Origin: Hibiscus mutabilis
Lineage: Eukaryota; Streptophyta; Magnoliopsida; Malvales; Malvaceae
Direction: 5' to 3'
DNA length: 64,000 bases
Assembly: GCA_019671005.1 (NCBI GenBank)
Contig: CM033715.1
Span: 9,858,001-9,922,000, forward strand
In this document: piece after piece, positions 12,899 to 24,654 of the stretch
Position numbering within the stretch: the first letter of the stretch is position 1
How the letters are laid out: every line of letters begins with the position of its first letter
Program-made: the position numbers and the translations under genes
Notes under the pieces: generated by a model
Seen by the model: only the letters and a program-made list of their open reading frames with translations
Database searches by the model: none
Told to the model about the DNA's origin: nothing

Positions 12899-14518
12899 TT
12901 ACATATCCATTCCAATGACGCCTATGTCTACCCGTATCGCACCGCGGTGGACAATGATCCCGACGCGAATTTCGTCAAACAATGCCACCACCACTACCAC
13001 AACCATCATCATCATTATCCATACATGCATCTGGCATACCACCGTTGACACCGGGACCAGTGTAAAATAGGCTCTGCGGCGGCGGCTGATGAAAAAAACC
13101 GTATCCAAATTATGTTGTTGGTGGTGGAAACCGATAAAATAGAGGAACAAATACAGATGGTACTGACGGATAGTAGTGCACTAGAGGAACTGTCATAAGT
13201 AGATGAAACACGTTCGTGAAAAAACCTTTAGATAGATTCCCCATTTGCTGAAAGATGGGGATAGTATATTCGGATGGCCTGCTAACTGGCATGTGCCTGT
13301 GCTATTCTCGATGACGAGGCCACGGAAGCGTGTGTTCATTTTCTCTGGCTTTATTCCCCCATGATGGTACCACGTTGCGTCGATGGATGTTGTGTCGACG
13401 GACGGTTTGGGGTAGGTACATCTATTTCTCGTTCTCCCTCCTCTAGGGTTAGTATATAAGGTTTCTCATTTTGATGGTACCACTGCATATACTCAAAGGT
13501 AACGCTGTGGTCAAAAATAAGTTCCAAAATGGGAGTTCATCTACCGTATCGTGTCATCCATAACTGCATCCACGTCGCATGATAATGCTCCCAAAGGACT
13601 TTCGCCTTGCCTTGTCGCATTAATTTGTGCAATTCGAAATCATGCCCAAGACTACAGCAACAAAAGACACCCGTCAATGGCACGTCTGTCTTGGTCGACG
13701 GTTCTGCATAGCTCCCGAAATAGAAATGCCAAGACTACCGCTCCTCACCTCTTATTTTTGGATTCCGCAAAATTGCTTAGATGAGTCAACCACATAAAAT
13801 GGACTTTGTTGCGGGATTTGTATGGCATCAAGACCCCTCAATAACTCGTAGAATATGGGCACGAGCAAACCACTACAAAACAAATATATATATATAATTA
13901 TTTATAATGAAATAAAATATCACAATAAATATTCATAAACAATAAAATTTATTTATATCATCTTTGTGACTTCATTAGCGTTCAGGGGTAGGTTTGTAAA
14001 ATTGTTGTCCAAAAAGGTAATTTTAAGTTTACCACCATCTAATCATCTTCCTCTGGCACCATTCCAAGCAAATTTGCACACATGTCAACCCAGTCTCCCT
14101 CCGTAATACTGGTTATAACCTCGCCGTCAAAGGGCAGACCAAGATGAAATGCAACATCTTGCAAAGTGATAGTTGCCTCACAATAGGGAAGATTAAATGT
14201 GTGTGTATCGGGCCTCCACCTCTCTAGCAACGCGTTAATCAAAGGACAATTCAACTTCATACTGCTAAATATGGTAGAAACATGGCCAAAACCCGCTTCA
14301 TGCAAATACGGAACAATATCCGGATGCGGTGCTCCCGTGCAGTTTAGGTAACAAGTCAACGCACGTTCATACCCCTTCAAATAAAAATTTAAAATTACTA
14401 AATGAATCAATAAAATATATATTAACAACTAAAAAATAATTAAATAAAAAATAACCTCACCGATTGAACGCCAATAGTCGAACACGTATCTGTCACCCAA
14501 TCTCAATAATCCCTCCAT
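12899..14518 (-). pseudogene. Plant mobile domain (MAIN/MAIL1-like) gene, decayed (left copy)
   Basis: PMD proteins act in the nucleus: MAIN and MAIL1 are the host members, and many PMD genes ride in transposons. Exon 1 (14456-14518) encodes MEGLLRLGDRYVFDYWRSIG and ends at a GT donor. Exon 2 starts at 14374 (GYERALTCYLN) and carries the PMD hallmarks HVSTIFSSMKL, LINALLERWRPDTHTF and ATITLQDVAFHLGLPFDGE. Further blocks continue in broken frames around 13560-13880 (RAHI, RNKVHFMWLTHL, VLAFLFRELCRTVD, CLLLL), then a tail with SRPSEYTIPIFQQM (13292 downward), an Asp run and Gly/Arg-rich end. Stops and shifts make it non-functional. Confidence 0.8.
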
Positions 14519-14665
14519 TTCTATCGAATATTAGAACTCTTTAAAAATATAAACAATATAGAATAGTAGTTAAAGAAGAATATTTGAAGAGGAGATGTGA
14601 AAATTTGGAGGAATGGCCCCCTATTTATAAGAGTCTTCACACCCCTTATGAAGTGATTTTAATGG

Positions 14666-14691
14666 AACTCGCTACCTGTGAAACGCGAGGT
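14666..14691. promoter_or_regulatory. Palindrome upstream of the left PMD gene
   Basis: AACTCGC, an 11-base spacer, then CGCGAGGT, about 150 bases upstream of the PMD start codon. The right MULE has a cluster of the same type ahead of its PMD gene (52908-53119). Role unknown. Confidence 0.5.
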
Positions 14692-14885
14692 TTTTTTGAA
14701 AAGACGCGACTTTTGAGTCCCAACGGATTCAAACCGGTCATAAAGGATGAGGTCCAAGGGTTTTGAAAATTGGTTTTTTAAATTGATTTTGTACGGGTAT
14801 ATACATAATTCACAATAAATATAACTAAAAATAAATAAGTGAATAAAAACTATAAATATACAAATAAATAAATGAAGTCAGATTA

Positions 14886-17303
14886 TAAATAAAAGTCCAT
14901 TCAATATCCATTTTACATAAAAGTCTCATTACAATCAAAATCCCAAAATACAAGTTCTAAGCCCAAACACAAATTTTTCCCGCCCATTTACAAGTTAAAT
15001 CTGCCCAAACAAACACAAAGGCCCATTTGTGCTTTCTCAGCTCGCTCAAATCTAGTACCCAATGGACACGTGGCAGGCCTTTATTCGTCTGCCAGGGTTT
15101 CACGTGGATTAAAGCTTCTATTGACATCATCCATCATGATCCACTCACCTATAAATACAAGGAGAGAGAAATGTCAGATTTTTAATTACCCACTAATAAT
15201 TACTTATCATTAATAAACTAAATAATAAAAATATAATAATGAAGATAGAGAAAAGAGGCTGACCTTAGAAGCTGAACCGCCGGCAGTTGAAGAGACGCCG
15301 TCCATTTGAACCATCGTCGTAGAGTTGAACGGTTACCGAGAGAACAGATAGTCACTGGAGAAGGAGAGCAAACACCGGGAATGCGAACAGACGCCAAAAA
15401 AGCATCGGCTGTCGTGCAACAAATTCGTCATCACAAAAAAGTATAATTTTTCCTCTTTATTTTCCTGCAAAAAACACCAAAAAACCTTAGATCAAAACAG
15501 AAACAATAAAAATAATAGACAAAATATGATTCAGTCAGCGTCAATTTTAAGATGATGGCCGAAGTTGTTTCCGAGTAGAGGAGCTGAAAAGTTAAGTTTC
15601 AGGTAGTTTTAGACATAGATTGGGAGAACTTGGGTGGATTCTTTTGAATTTGGGTAAACTAGGTTTAGATTTAGGGGAGAAAATGGGTGATTTGGTTGAA
15701 TCGGGTTTTAGATTAAGTTTTAGGATTGAAAAGGGGGAATTTTTGAGTTTTTTTAGGGTCTAGCCAACGGCCAGAAATTGCCACACGGTGGCCGGACAAA
15801 GGTGAGTGGTGAACGACGAACAACTGAGGGTCACAGGAGTTCGGCTACTTAGGATCTAGGAGCGGAGTTGGCGGCGGGCCATGTCGGGAAATTCGTGTTC
15901 ATCTGAAAATGGATGAATAAGGATGGACACCATCCCAAAAGTGTGAACTTTGATCCATTTGGGGAATGTTTTCTGGAAATGTGGTGTTAGAATTCATAGG
16001 ATTTTGAGTGAGGGCCGAGTTTGAGAGTGAGTGGAGAAAGGGGAAAGTGACCGAGTTGAACTCGGAAAGGGGCTTTATAAGCAAACCCATATAGCGTCGT
16101 TTTGATCCAGGTATGGGGAGGATTCGCGCGTTTATCTGACCTGGATATAGGGTTCGCGCCCTTCTTTTCATTTTTCATAGTTTGGGCATTAAACTTGTAG
16201 ATCCTTTCATTTCGGTCACTTTGCTTTGTAATTTGGCACCTAAATTTCAATATTAGTTCAATTTGGCCCCTGTTTTATTTGCTTTTAATTTTATTTAATT
16301 GTTTAATTTACATGTTTGCTTGCATATTTAAAATGGGCATATAGTATAATTATTTAGACAAATAATTCACCTAGTTTTAAATAATTAGAGCATCAAATAC
16401 TAGGTTCTTTAATTAATTTAAATAATTTAAATAGGTAAGATAATCTTAGAAAATAAATGATTATTAAATGGAAACTTAAATGTTATAAGTTGATTAGTGA
16501 CTTATTGTAATGAGATGTTAGTCAATGAGGCATTTTAGTGAAGCATTTAATATTTCATTTAAACCTAGAATATGTAATCACATAGTTAATTTAATTAAAA
16601 TTGAATATGGTTTAGGTTCAAATAGATTGAATCATTGACTAATTAGGAATATTGTTGATTTAGAGCCTAATATGGATAGTGCCCAATTGTTTGGATGTTA
16701 TCACATAAACCCCTGAATTTGATGATATTCATAGATTCTTTAATTAATTCAATCAATTTGAGCCCGAATTAGGTTAGAACTTAAAATTGACAAGAAAATA
16801 AATGGACATGCATTAAAAACCTTTTGTGTTGAAATACATTTTTGAATATAAATTGAAGTATCCTAAAGTAATTGGCTGTTTCAAAACTTATATTCGCTAA
16901 AATGTATTTTCTTATAAAAGGATAGCTCCATTCAGAACGAAATTCATTTAACAATTAAGGAATTAATTAAATTCAAATTATCGTTCAAAATGCCAAAATG
17001 CCACGTGGAATTAATAAGGTACCGATAACTGGCGTTTGTGAGGGTGCTAATCCTTCCCAACACGTAATCGACTCCTGAACCCTAATTTTAAAGAAATAAA
17101 TCTCTGGTTGTTTTATGGTGTTCGGTCTACCAAAGTGACCGGTGACGACTCCAAATTGATTTTCAAGAATAAATAAAAGGGAAATTCGATTTAAAACGAA
17201 AACCCTAATTTCAAGATTAAACATATAAAAGGCAAAACCCCTATTTCAAAACCCTAATCGCCAGGCTATTTTTCACACTCAGATTTAAAAAATGGTCGCG
17301 ACA
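14886..17303 (+). mobile_element. Solo Ty3/gypsy LTR inside the left MULE
   Basis: Same family as the LTR at 3612-7002, opposite orientation. The 3' end GGTCGCGACA (17294-17303) is not followed by the TGGCGACTCC binding site, and no internal region is present, so it is a solo LTR. GATTA occurs on both sides (14881-14885 and 17304-17308), fitting a 5-bp target duplication; the LTR then starts TAAATAAAAG rather than TG, which is atypical and leaves the left border slightly uncertain. A TATAAATA motif at 15150-15157 is a likely LTR promoter. Short frames on either strand are not credible genes. Confidence 0.7.
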
Positions 17304-17849
17304 GATTAGAATTTTCATATTACTAGACTATTTATTTTTTACTATATTTATTTATTATATACCAACAGAATTTAAAATTTTAACAAATTTTTAGTTAGGA
17401 GCATTAATTAGTAATACAACTTATATATTAATAGAAAATAAATACCATCTTTTTTCCTAAATATGCTCTTTTTTAGACAATATTATTATCCTAATGAATA
17501 TGAAATTCTTTTGCATTATGACTATTTTATTTCAAATATTCTACACTAATTAGGATTTTAATTTAAGGAAAATTAAATATTTGAAATCAAAGTTTGTACT
17601 AAAGATTCTTATTTAAAGAATAATATTTTAAATTAGAATAATTAGGATCTTCTCAAATAATTAGGATTTTTCATAGCCTTAAAACCTTTTTCAAATAACT
17701 ACGTCATATTATATTCTATATTCGAATAATTATAATTTATTAAATTACATATTAAAAAATAGGTCAAATAAATTATATCTACATTAGAGGGTATTTAAAG
17801 GTATTAGGATCTTTCATTTATTAAGGAACAATTTGTAAACGGTCAAAGG

Positions 17850-18061
17850 AACTCGCTATGCGCAGGACGCAAGGTCGTTGCAGTAAATCCCGCGATAAAT
17901 TTATCTGCCCCTTCAATTTCTCTTGGACCTCGCGCTTTGGAAAACGCAAGGTTTTATTTAGTAATTTTAAATTGGGTTATCTAAAAAGTGCATACACGTA
18001 GGACGGATCTCACTATACACAGAAAGCGAGATCTGTAATCGCGTTTCGTGGAGCGTGAGGT
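17850..18061. repeat. Palindrome cluster at the right end of the left MULE
   Basis: Imperfect palindromes: AACTCGC...GCAAGGT (17850-17875), ACCTCGCG...CGCAAGGT (17927-17952), GATCTCAC...GCGAGATC (18006-18033) and ATCGCG...GAGGT (18038-18061). Spacers are 10-12 bases. It sits just inside the terminus, as in the right MULE. Confidence 0.65.
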
Positions 18062-18182
18062 CGCCTGAGGTGGATGATTTTGGGGTTATTTTTCTAAATA
18101 ACTTTGGTTGGGGCTCGTTTTTCTAAATAACTATTAAAATTGGGTTCTTTTCATAAAAATGCCTATTGAAACTCATATACAA

Positions 18183-18852
18183 GGGAAAATTACATATTTA
18201 GTACCTCAATTATGCCCGCGTTATGTTTTAGTACCCCAACTATTATTTTTGGCAAAATTGTACTTAATGTTACATTTTTGTTCTATTTTAGTACCCCGAC
18301 CGTTAATAACTCATGGATATGATGATGTGACTTGGTATAATCATAGTTTTAGTCCAAAACACTTTTATATATTATCAATTTAAAACAACATATTAATTTT
18401 GATTGAATTTTGTATCATCTCTTTCCCACCCATCGTATTCTCGTTAGTATCTCGATTGTGGAATTTGGGTCCTCCAATGGACCCTGCATTAGCCCCTATT
18501 GAGCCACAAATCCAAATGTTTTTATTGTCCTTAGTGTATTTTTTAAACTCCAAAACCCAAAAAAATATTCGACTAGAAGAAGAAGAAAAATGAGGAATTT
18601 ACAATTTCAATCCAAAAATTAAAATAAATGTTTAAATTTATAAAATTTTAGACTAAATTGATAGATTGTATAAGTTTTGGACTAAAACTGTTATTAACCC
18701 AAGCCACGTCATCATTTTCGTTAATTTTAAATGGCATGGGTACCAAAACAGAACAAAAAGGTAACCTTAAGCACCATTTTACCAAAAATAATAATTGAGG
18801 TACCAAAACAGTAACACATACATAGTTAGGATACTAAATATGTAATTTTCCC
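18183..18852. mobile_element. MITE with long terminal inverted repeats
   Basis: Begins GGGAAAATTACATATTTAGT and ends with its complement (ACTAAATATGTAATTTTCCC); the inverted similarity continues for roughly 100 bases with few mismatches. The flanks CATATACAA (18174-18182) and TATATACAA (18853-18861) agree at 8 of 9 positions, fitting a 9-bp target duplication as made by Mutator-type transposases. No transposase is encoded; the short open frames inside are chance. Confidence 0.8.
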
Positions 18853-19184
18853 TATATACAATTCGGATATTTCAGTTATCAATCGAGTTCATGGACGAAG
18901 TCAGGATTTGGTGTTTGGAGCAAAATATAAATATTTGAAAGTGACGGGGCAAATTAAAAAATAAACTATTTTTAAAATATATATATAAGAGGACAAAGGT
19001 GAAAAAAAATTAGGGTGGGGGCAATTGCCTCTCTTCACCCCATATACCTTTGTCACTAATCGAGTTTACTGATATAAAATTTATTCAAATATTCTTGGAT
19101 TCTTACAAGATTAATATGAGTTATTGACCTGGTAGAAGTTAAATTTTGGATATTCCTGAATGCTTAAATTAGTAAAAAATTTAT

Positions 19185-19879
19185 GGTCATGTTTGGCAAT
19201 TAACGTATAGCTAATAGCATTAGTTGATTTGACTAGCGGATTACATTAGTTGATTGTATAAAATTGTTTGGTAAAATTAACTAATAGCTAATAGTTATTT
19301 AATTATTTGAACAAGCAAAATAACATATAAGAACCTGATTATATTCGATACTTGTTTAAATAATTTATTAATTATTAATATTTTGTATCTATTAATATTA
19401 ATTGGATTATGAAAATTAATTTTTTAATATCATTACTAAGCATATATTAAGGATGTATATATTATTTTTTATTTGTAAAATTCTCTTTTTAGTATAAATT
19501 TAATAATTATTAAATTTAAATGTATATATTAATCTATATATTAATTTTATATTTTTAATAAAATCATACTTATTTGCCGGTAAAAAATAATTTCTCATTT
19601 AAGAAATTATTTTTTAATTTTATTAGTTATTTAAATTTATGTTATTTAAAAAAATTATAATTATCATTGACAAAATAGTTTTTACAAGTATTTTATTCAA
19701 ACCTCTAACTCAAAAAGCTCATAAAAGTAGTTCTTTTAAAATAAGAGGTTTTACCCAAATCCTCTATTACAATCCGCTATTTACCAAACATTTAAATTAG
19801 TAAAATTGACTAGTTAAACCTTTAAAAATAATTTAAACTTCTAATTTTGGCTCAAAAAATTATTTACCAAAACAATGCC
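19185..19879. mobile_element. Possible Tourist/Harbinger-like MITE
   Basis: The ends GGTCATGTTTGGCAATTAA and GGCATTGTTTTGGTAAATAA (complement of the right end) are similar, with TAT on both flanks (19182-19184, 19880-19882), fitting a 3-bp target duplication. A second inner pair (about 19190 and 19790) is also inverted. AT-rich interior, no coding capacity. Bases 18862-19184 hold nothing recognisable. Confidence 0.5.
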
Positions 19880-21344
19880 TATATAATAGAAAAAGTAAAG
19901 AGCTTGAACACACACAAAAAAAAAAAACTCATTATGAGAGGAAAATACATGTCCGTGTGCTTTTTGGTCCAAAGAACTGGATTTAAAGTAAGTTGTGATA
20001 TATATTTTAGTGCTTGGTGACTAACATATTTAACTTTATTCATATTTCGATATAATAATATAATTATAATTCTAAATTAATTAAGCTCGAAAAATAATAA
20101 TAAAAAAAGCTCTAAAAGATTATAGGAGAAGCATAGGGAGATAAAGAATCTGTTAAGGTTTTTTCTTTTTGAACGAGAAGAATCTGTTAAGTAGCGATGA
20201 TAAATTAGTTGCGTGTACTGTGGTACTAATGGTTTGGTGCTTCTCAATTCTCATCACTGTTAAGATGCATCATATTACGTTGGTTGGTTGAATTTTGCCC
20301 CTTCAAAATCATATTCAAGTAAGAGTAGTTTTAAATTTTATCAAAATGAAATAGTTAATCATTTAGTTTAAAATAGAATAAAAATGAAAAACAATGCACA
20401 TGCAATATGAATGGTGGTTAGTAGACAAATAGTTGAGTTTTGAGGCTGAGCAACTCAACAGCCTTTTAGGCTATTTTTAAAAGCTAAATTCTCTGCATAA
20501 CTTAGGCCCAACCCAATTAAAATGAATACTCTATTTTTTTTAAAGAAAATCCCAAATCCTACGTTGAAAAATATTTCATACAAGTGATAAAATCTCAATC
20601 GTTTGATGGATTCTAAATCAATAAACTACAAATTAAATATTTTTTATTAAAAACATTAGTAAAATAGGTGTTTTTTTTAATAATGACATCTGAATTTTAT
20701 TAATCACTATAAAGATATTATAAATACAATGCATCAAAAATAGAGAAACAAAAATTATTCCACTAAAAATTTCATACAAAAGTGTAAAAAAAAAAACTAT
20801 TCCATAGAAATTAGCAAACCATCAAAATCCAAAAAAAATTATAAATCATATTGTCTCTAACTAAATGAGACGCTTTACAGAATAAAAAAGGAGTGATGAA
20901 CGAACTAAACTATTAGACATATTGCTCGGCTACACAGTTTTGATTACATCGGCTAACAAACCATCAAACGAGTGGGGATCAACTTTTCTATGACCACCGA
21001 CAAAATCTAATCAGAAAGCTAGCGTAGCGAGAATATTTACACGAGCACCAAACGATCGCTACGGTATGCTGAAATCATGCTAAACGACAGATAAAACGAA
21101 CCACACAAAAAAACGTGTTACAAAGACAAAGAAAACTCGTGCCACAAGAGCATAGATTTTTATTAAAATTAAAAAAAACAAAACATGAACAAACAAAAAT
21201 AATAATAAACATCGATGATCGATAACCATTACTAAGACTAATTGTCGCCACTGATTAAACAAAAGAATCAATTACAAAAGAACCGACCTAAACGCCACAA
21301 CATTCGGTGCCAAGTGGAAGCTAAGGCAATCACACACTCTATCT
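19880..21344. other. AT-rich intergenic region upstream of the GRP gene
   Basis: Contains short direct and inverted repeats of transposon debris type and no open frame resembling a protein. The small minus-strand hydrophobic frame near 21080-21271 is not recognised. Confidence 0.5.
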
Positions 21345-21368
21345 AGATATTTTTTAGATAGATATTTT
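21345..21368 (-). promoter_or_regulatory. Two evening elements in the GRP promoter
   Basis: AGATATTTT occurs at 21345-21353 and again at 21360-21368. Its complement AAAATATCT is the exact evening element that gives dusk-phased clock expression and was defined on the CCR2/GRP7 promoter in Arabidopsis. The pair lies about 230-250 bases upstream of the TATA box. Regulation is inferred from motif and gene family. Confidence 0.7.
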
Positions 21369-21396
21369 TGAATGCCTTTTTCAACAACTCAGGAAT

Positions 21397-21402
21397 CACG
21401 TG
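21397..21402. promoter_or_regulatory. G-box
   Basis: Perfect CACGTG core within TCACGTGAC, about 195 bases upstream of the TATA box. It is a common binding site for bHLH/bZIP factors in light, clock and ABA responses. Function here is inferred. Confidence 0.5.
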
Positions 21403-21596
21403 ACTGTTGGCCCCACACCCGATTCGGTCACCACATAACTAACCATAGTTTATTTTTATCACTTCACTTCCCTTCCCCAGTTCCACCCCACCCTACTTAC
21501 TATTCAGGGGCATCCAAGTTTTAACCATGGTTAAACTAACCGTAATTTGCTGTGCCCAGCTCCAATTAAACCTACTTTCAACCCCCACATCCTCTC

Positions 21597-21603
21597 TATA
21601 AAA
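21597..21603 (+). promoter_or_regulatory. TATA box of the GRP gene
   Basis: TATAAAA, 109 bases before the start codon; transcription would start near 21630. Confidence 0.65.
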
Positions 21604-21711
21604 CAATGGTTTAGGACTCTTGTTTCATCATTCACAGCTTCCTTTAAAAAATCTCTGCCCTCTTATCTCTTTGTTCACCTAAATTTTCCCTTTTGCTTTA
21701 TATTTTACGTC

Positions 21712-22488
21712 ATGTCCGCCGCTGATGTCGAGTTCCGGTGCTTCGTCGGAGGGCTCGCATGGGCCACCGATGACCGGGTTCTTGAAGAAGCCTTCAGCAC
21801 CTTTGGTGAAATCGTCGAATCGAAGGTCCGTTTGTTGCTGAGATCGGACTCCAGATCTGACTCGATCCGACCCGATCTGGCCTTCCATGTCTATGATCTG
21901 TGATCCTTGATCTGTTCTTTTGTGTTACTGCTACTTGTTACTTGTTACTCTTCTTGTTACTGTTCTCTTTTAATTCTCTCACCGGTACGTTCTTTCTTCG
22001 TTGCCTTTGGCCGAAGATCGATCTATTCTAACAATTTTTTTAAAATTTCCATTTCTATTTGTGATTTTGTCTATTTCTTGATTATTTATTTACTAATTTT
22101 TTAGATCATTAATGATCGTGAGACTGGAAGATCTAGAGGCTTCGGTTTCGTTGCTTTCCGTGATGAGAAATCTATGAGAGACGCTATCGAAGGAATGAAC
22201 GGTCAAAATCTTGACGGAAGGAATATTACTGTCAACGAAGCTCAATCACGCAAAAGCGGTGGTGGTTTCCGGGGAGGAAACGGTGGATACAACCGCGGTG
22301 GTGGAGGCGGTGGTTATGGTGGTCGCCAAGGAGGTTACGGTGGAGGACGCCGTGAAGGAGGTGGATATGGAAACGGTGGAGGTTATGGTGGTGGTGCATA
22401 CGTAGCTGGCCGCCGCGAAGGAGGGTACGGTGACGGTGGTTCCCGTTACTCAAGAAGCAGCGGTGCTTCGGAAGGCAACTGGAGGTAA
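21712..22488 (+). CDS. Glycine-rich RNA-binding protein (GRP7/CCR2 type)
   Basis: Two exons, 21712-21825 and 22105-22488, give 165 residues: MSAADVEFRCFVGGLAW at the start and EGNWR at the end. The intron is GT-AG and falls after the codon for Lys38, the position typical of this family. One RRM spans about residues 8-86, with RNP2 CFVGGL (10-15) and RNP1 RGFGFVAF (49-56); the rest is Gly/Arg/Tyr-rich (GGYGGGRREGG) and probably disordered. Family members bind RNA in nucleus and cytoplasm, act in splicing, cold response and flowering, and in Arabidopsis GRP7 autoregulates by alternative splicing of this intron. The promoter has a TATA box, a G-box and paired evening elements. The gene looks intact; the exact paralogue (GRP7, GRP8 or another) cannot be assigned. 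Confidence 0.95.
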
Positions 22489-22766
22489 GTTTTAGGTTTA
22501 ATTGGGGGTTATAATAGTTGGTATTATGGTGTTACAGTTCCCAGATGGTTTGTGTACTCCCTATTGTTTTTGACCGAGGCTTTTGCATGTCACTATTATC
22601 TCTTAAAATCATAAAATTTGAATGAAGTAATGCTGTGTCTTTTCAATATCCTTTTCCAATTTGCTCCCAATTATACTTTTTGAATTTCCTAATTTTTTAG
22701 CAATATGTATAATTTAATCTAATTTTCATTATTTAAACAAGTCTATTGATAAAGTGGAATTTGCTA

Positions 22767-22808
<42 letters not shown>
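22767..22808. repeat. (TTA)n microsatellite
   Basis: About 14 uninterrupted TTA units; probably length-polymorphic. Confidence 0.9.
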
Positions 22809-23650
22809 TTGGGCAATAACCGTTTACTTTTATTTGTGAAGTGTTATTATATTCAAATATAAATTTGAATACAATAATTTCTCAAGCACATTAAACCTAG
22901 GCATAATTTTAAAACGAAATTGTTTCAATTTTTTTTGTGTCAAAAGTCCTATTTAATTATATTATTTTGCAGAATAAGCATGTCTATGTAGACTGTGATA
23001 TGTCCAACATGTGAGTAGGTAATACGACGTCAACAATTTTTAAAAAATATAAATAATAAATTATTTATAATCAATTGAACGATGCCATGCGGCATCCTTT
23101 AATTATTGAGTAATTAAAGGAAAGAAAGAAAGTTTAATTGGTGGGGAGATTGAGTGCTTTTGCTCCCAGACCACCTTGCATGCATGTTATATATCCACCA
23201 CTTGCAATATATAATCATATTTTTGTTTGTTTCTCCTATCACTACCATCAGCAAATATTTTATCTCTTTTTACATTTCTAGAATCTGTGATCACCAAACA
23301 TTGTAGAATAATTAAGAGGTAAAGCAAAACTCAAAAAATAAGATCGTAATCATTACTTAAAAACACCCACATTCTTGTTTTATATTCTACAAAGCTAAAC
23401 AACAACAATGATAAGATTTAGAATCTCACTAAAAAAGTAATTTTCCATACGATAATATTTTTCCTGTTTTAGGCGATCATAAACGAAAAGGAGAAAGCTT
23501 CAACTTTTATAAAGCTATACCTTACAAAAACAACAGCTTTCCACCTTTCAGTTACTCGGAAATTAAGATTTAGAGGAGACAAAAAAAAAAGGAGATTGAA
23601 CTTGTACAAAGGAGAGAAGAAGCGTCGACCCAGAGAGTAGAGTCACCGAC

Positions 23651-23792
23651 GAGGATGGAGGCATGATTGGGTGGGAGTTATTCATGGAGGCAAGATCTGA
23701 AGATAACATTAAATAAATGTTCTTTATTTTTATGGAGGATGGAGGCATGATTGGGTGGGAGTTATTCATGGAGGCAAGATCTGAAGATAACA
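23651..23792. repeat. Tandem duplication of 58 bp
   Basis: GAGGATGGAGGCATGATTGG and the next 38 bases occur at 23651-23708 and again at 23735-23792, nearly identical, separated by 26 bases. The open frame across it on the minus strand merely repeats a peptide and is not a credible gene. Confidence 0.85.
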
Positions 23793-24439
23793 CTAATTGA
23801 GTGAATTGGCTTGATAGTTGAAGGGAATGCTTTCATTCCTAGCAACCTAGGTCCGAGCCTCAATAATAACATAATTTTAGTTTTTTATTTTTATTTAAAT
23901 TCTTCCATTAAAAAAATGTCACGTGTCATCTTTCTATTGGTTGCGACTTTTTAAAAATAAATTAGAAACAAATTATAAATATAAGTTCATTAAAAAAATT
24001 CCATACGTGGTAGTGGTGTCATGTCACTATACACGTGGCACTGTCACATCGTCTCTCCATGCCAAGTTAGAATGCCATGTCAATCTTAGACGGTCAACGT
24101 CTGTTGACTGACGATTTTCATCTATCGAGGGTAAAAATTGCACGAAATTGAAACGTTAAAGGGTTATTTGCACACAAAAAAATACTAAAGACACCAAACT
24201 GTCAAATTTTGGGGGCTATTTTTGATTTTATGCCTTAAATCTATGTATTTTTTCAACTTTATTTAACATAGATATGACTTAATTTAAAACAAGAGTTTTC
24301 CAATTTGTTCACCTTTTTGAAAAAACTATAGTGTCTGTCCTAGAGATCTAATTTACATTGGATTTGAACTCAACAAATTTTCTAGGAAAAGCGGTTACTA
24401 TCTTCTAATCACCTTTAGATTATTAAAAAAATTAAATTG

Positions 24440-24654
24440 TGTTGTGAATAAAGTAAAGAGCAAGAACAAAATTGATGAACAAGAATAAGATGTGAGACAA
24501 AGAGAGAGACTTGTATTACACTCTCAAAGTAGGGTTGTATACAATGTTTTCCAAACTCTATATTTATAGGCATAAGATGGAAACCTTAATAATAAAGTAC
24601 ATAAAGTCTCATTTAATATATGAATATCCACTATAAATAAAGATATTCATAACA
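24440..24654 (-). repeat. 3' LTR of the old copia element
   Basis: Direct repeat of 29893-30108. Followed on its inner side (24655 onward) by CTTTCCCTTGG, the complement of a polypurine tract. Confidence 0.85.

Larger units (their letters stand above)
8131..18165 (-). mobile_element. Decayed Mutator-like element with PMD gene (left copy)
   Basis: Contains, from low to high coordinate, a MuDR-type transposase (minus), a small ORF (plus) and a PMD gene (minus), the same set and relative orientation as 52699-62479 reversed. The right terminus (about 17840-18165) carries several short palindromes and the block TTATTTTTCTAAATAA, whose complement TTATTTAGAAAAATA also occurs in the terminus of the other element. 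No matching left terminus was found; the region around 8131-8272 holds only palindromes, so the left end is probably truncated and the exact limits are approximate. A solo gypsy LTR sits between the PMD gene and the right terminus. Confidence 0.65.
22489..24439. other. Intergenic region downstream of the GRP gene
   Basis: The 3' UTR of the GRP gene occupies roughly the first 150-250 bases. Beyond it the sequence is AT-rich with a trinucleotide repeat and a tandem duplication (listed separately) and no recognisable gene. Confidence 0.55.

Noticed and set aside
12899..13150. Frame with Met and Val runs
   Set aside because: Out-of-frame reading of the Asp/Gly-rich tail of the left PMD gene.
18159..18593. 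Two plus-strand frames
   Set aside because: They fall inside a MITE with inverted ends and have no protein-like features.
22211..22453. Two frames within the glycine-rich exon (one on each strand)
   Set aside because: Shadows of GGN-rich codons of the GRP gene; Val-rich and His-rich products are frame artefacts.
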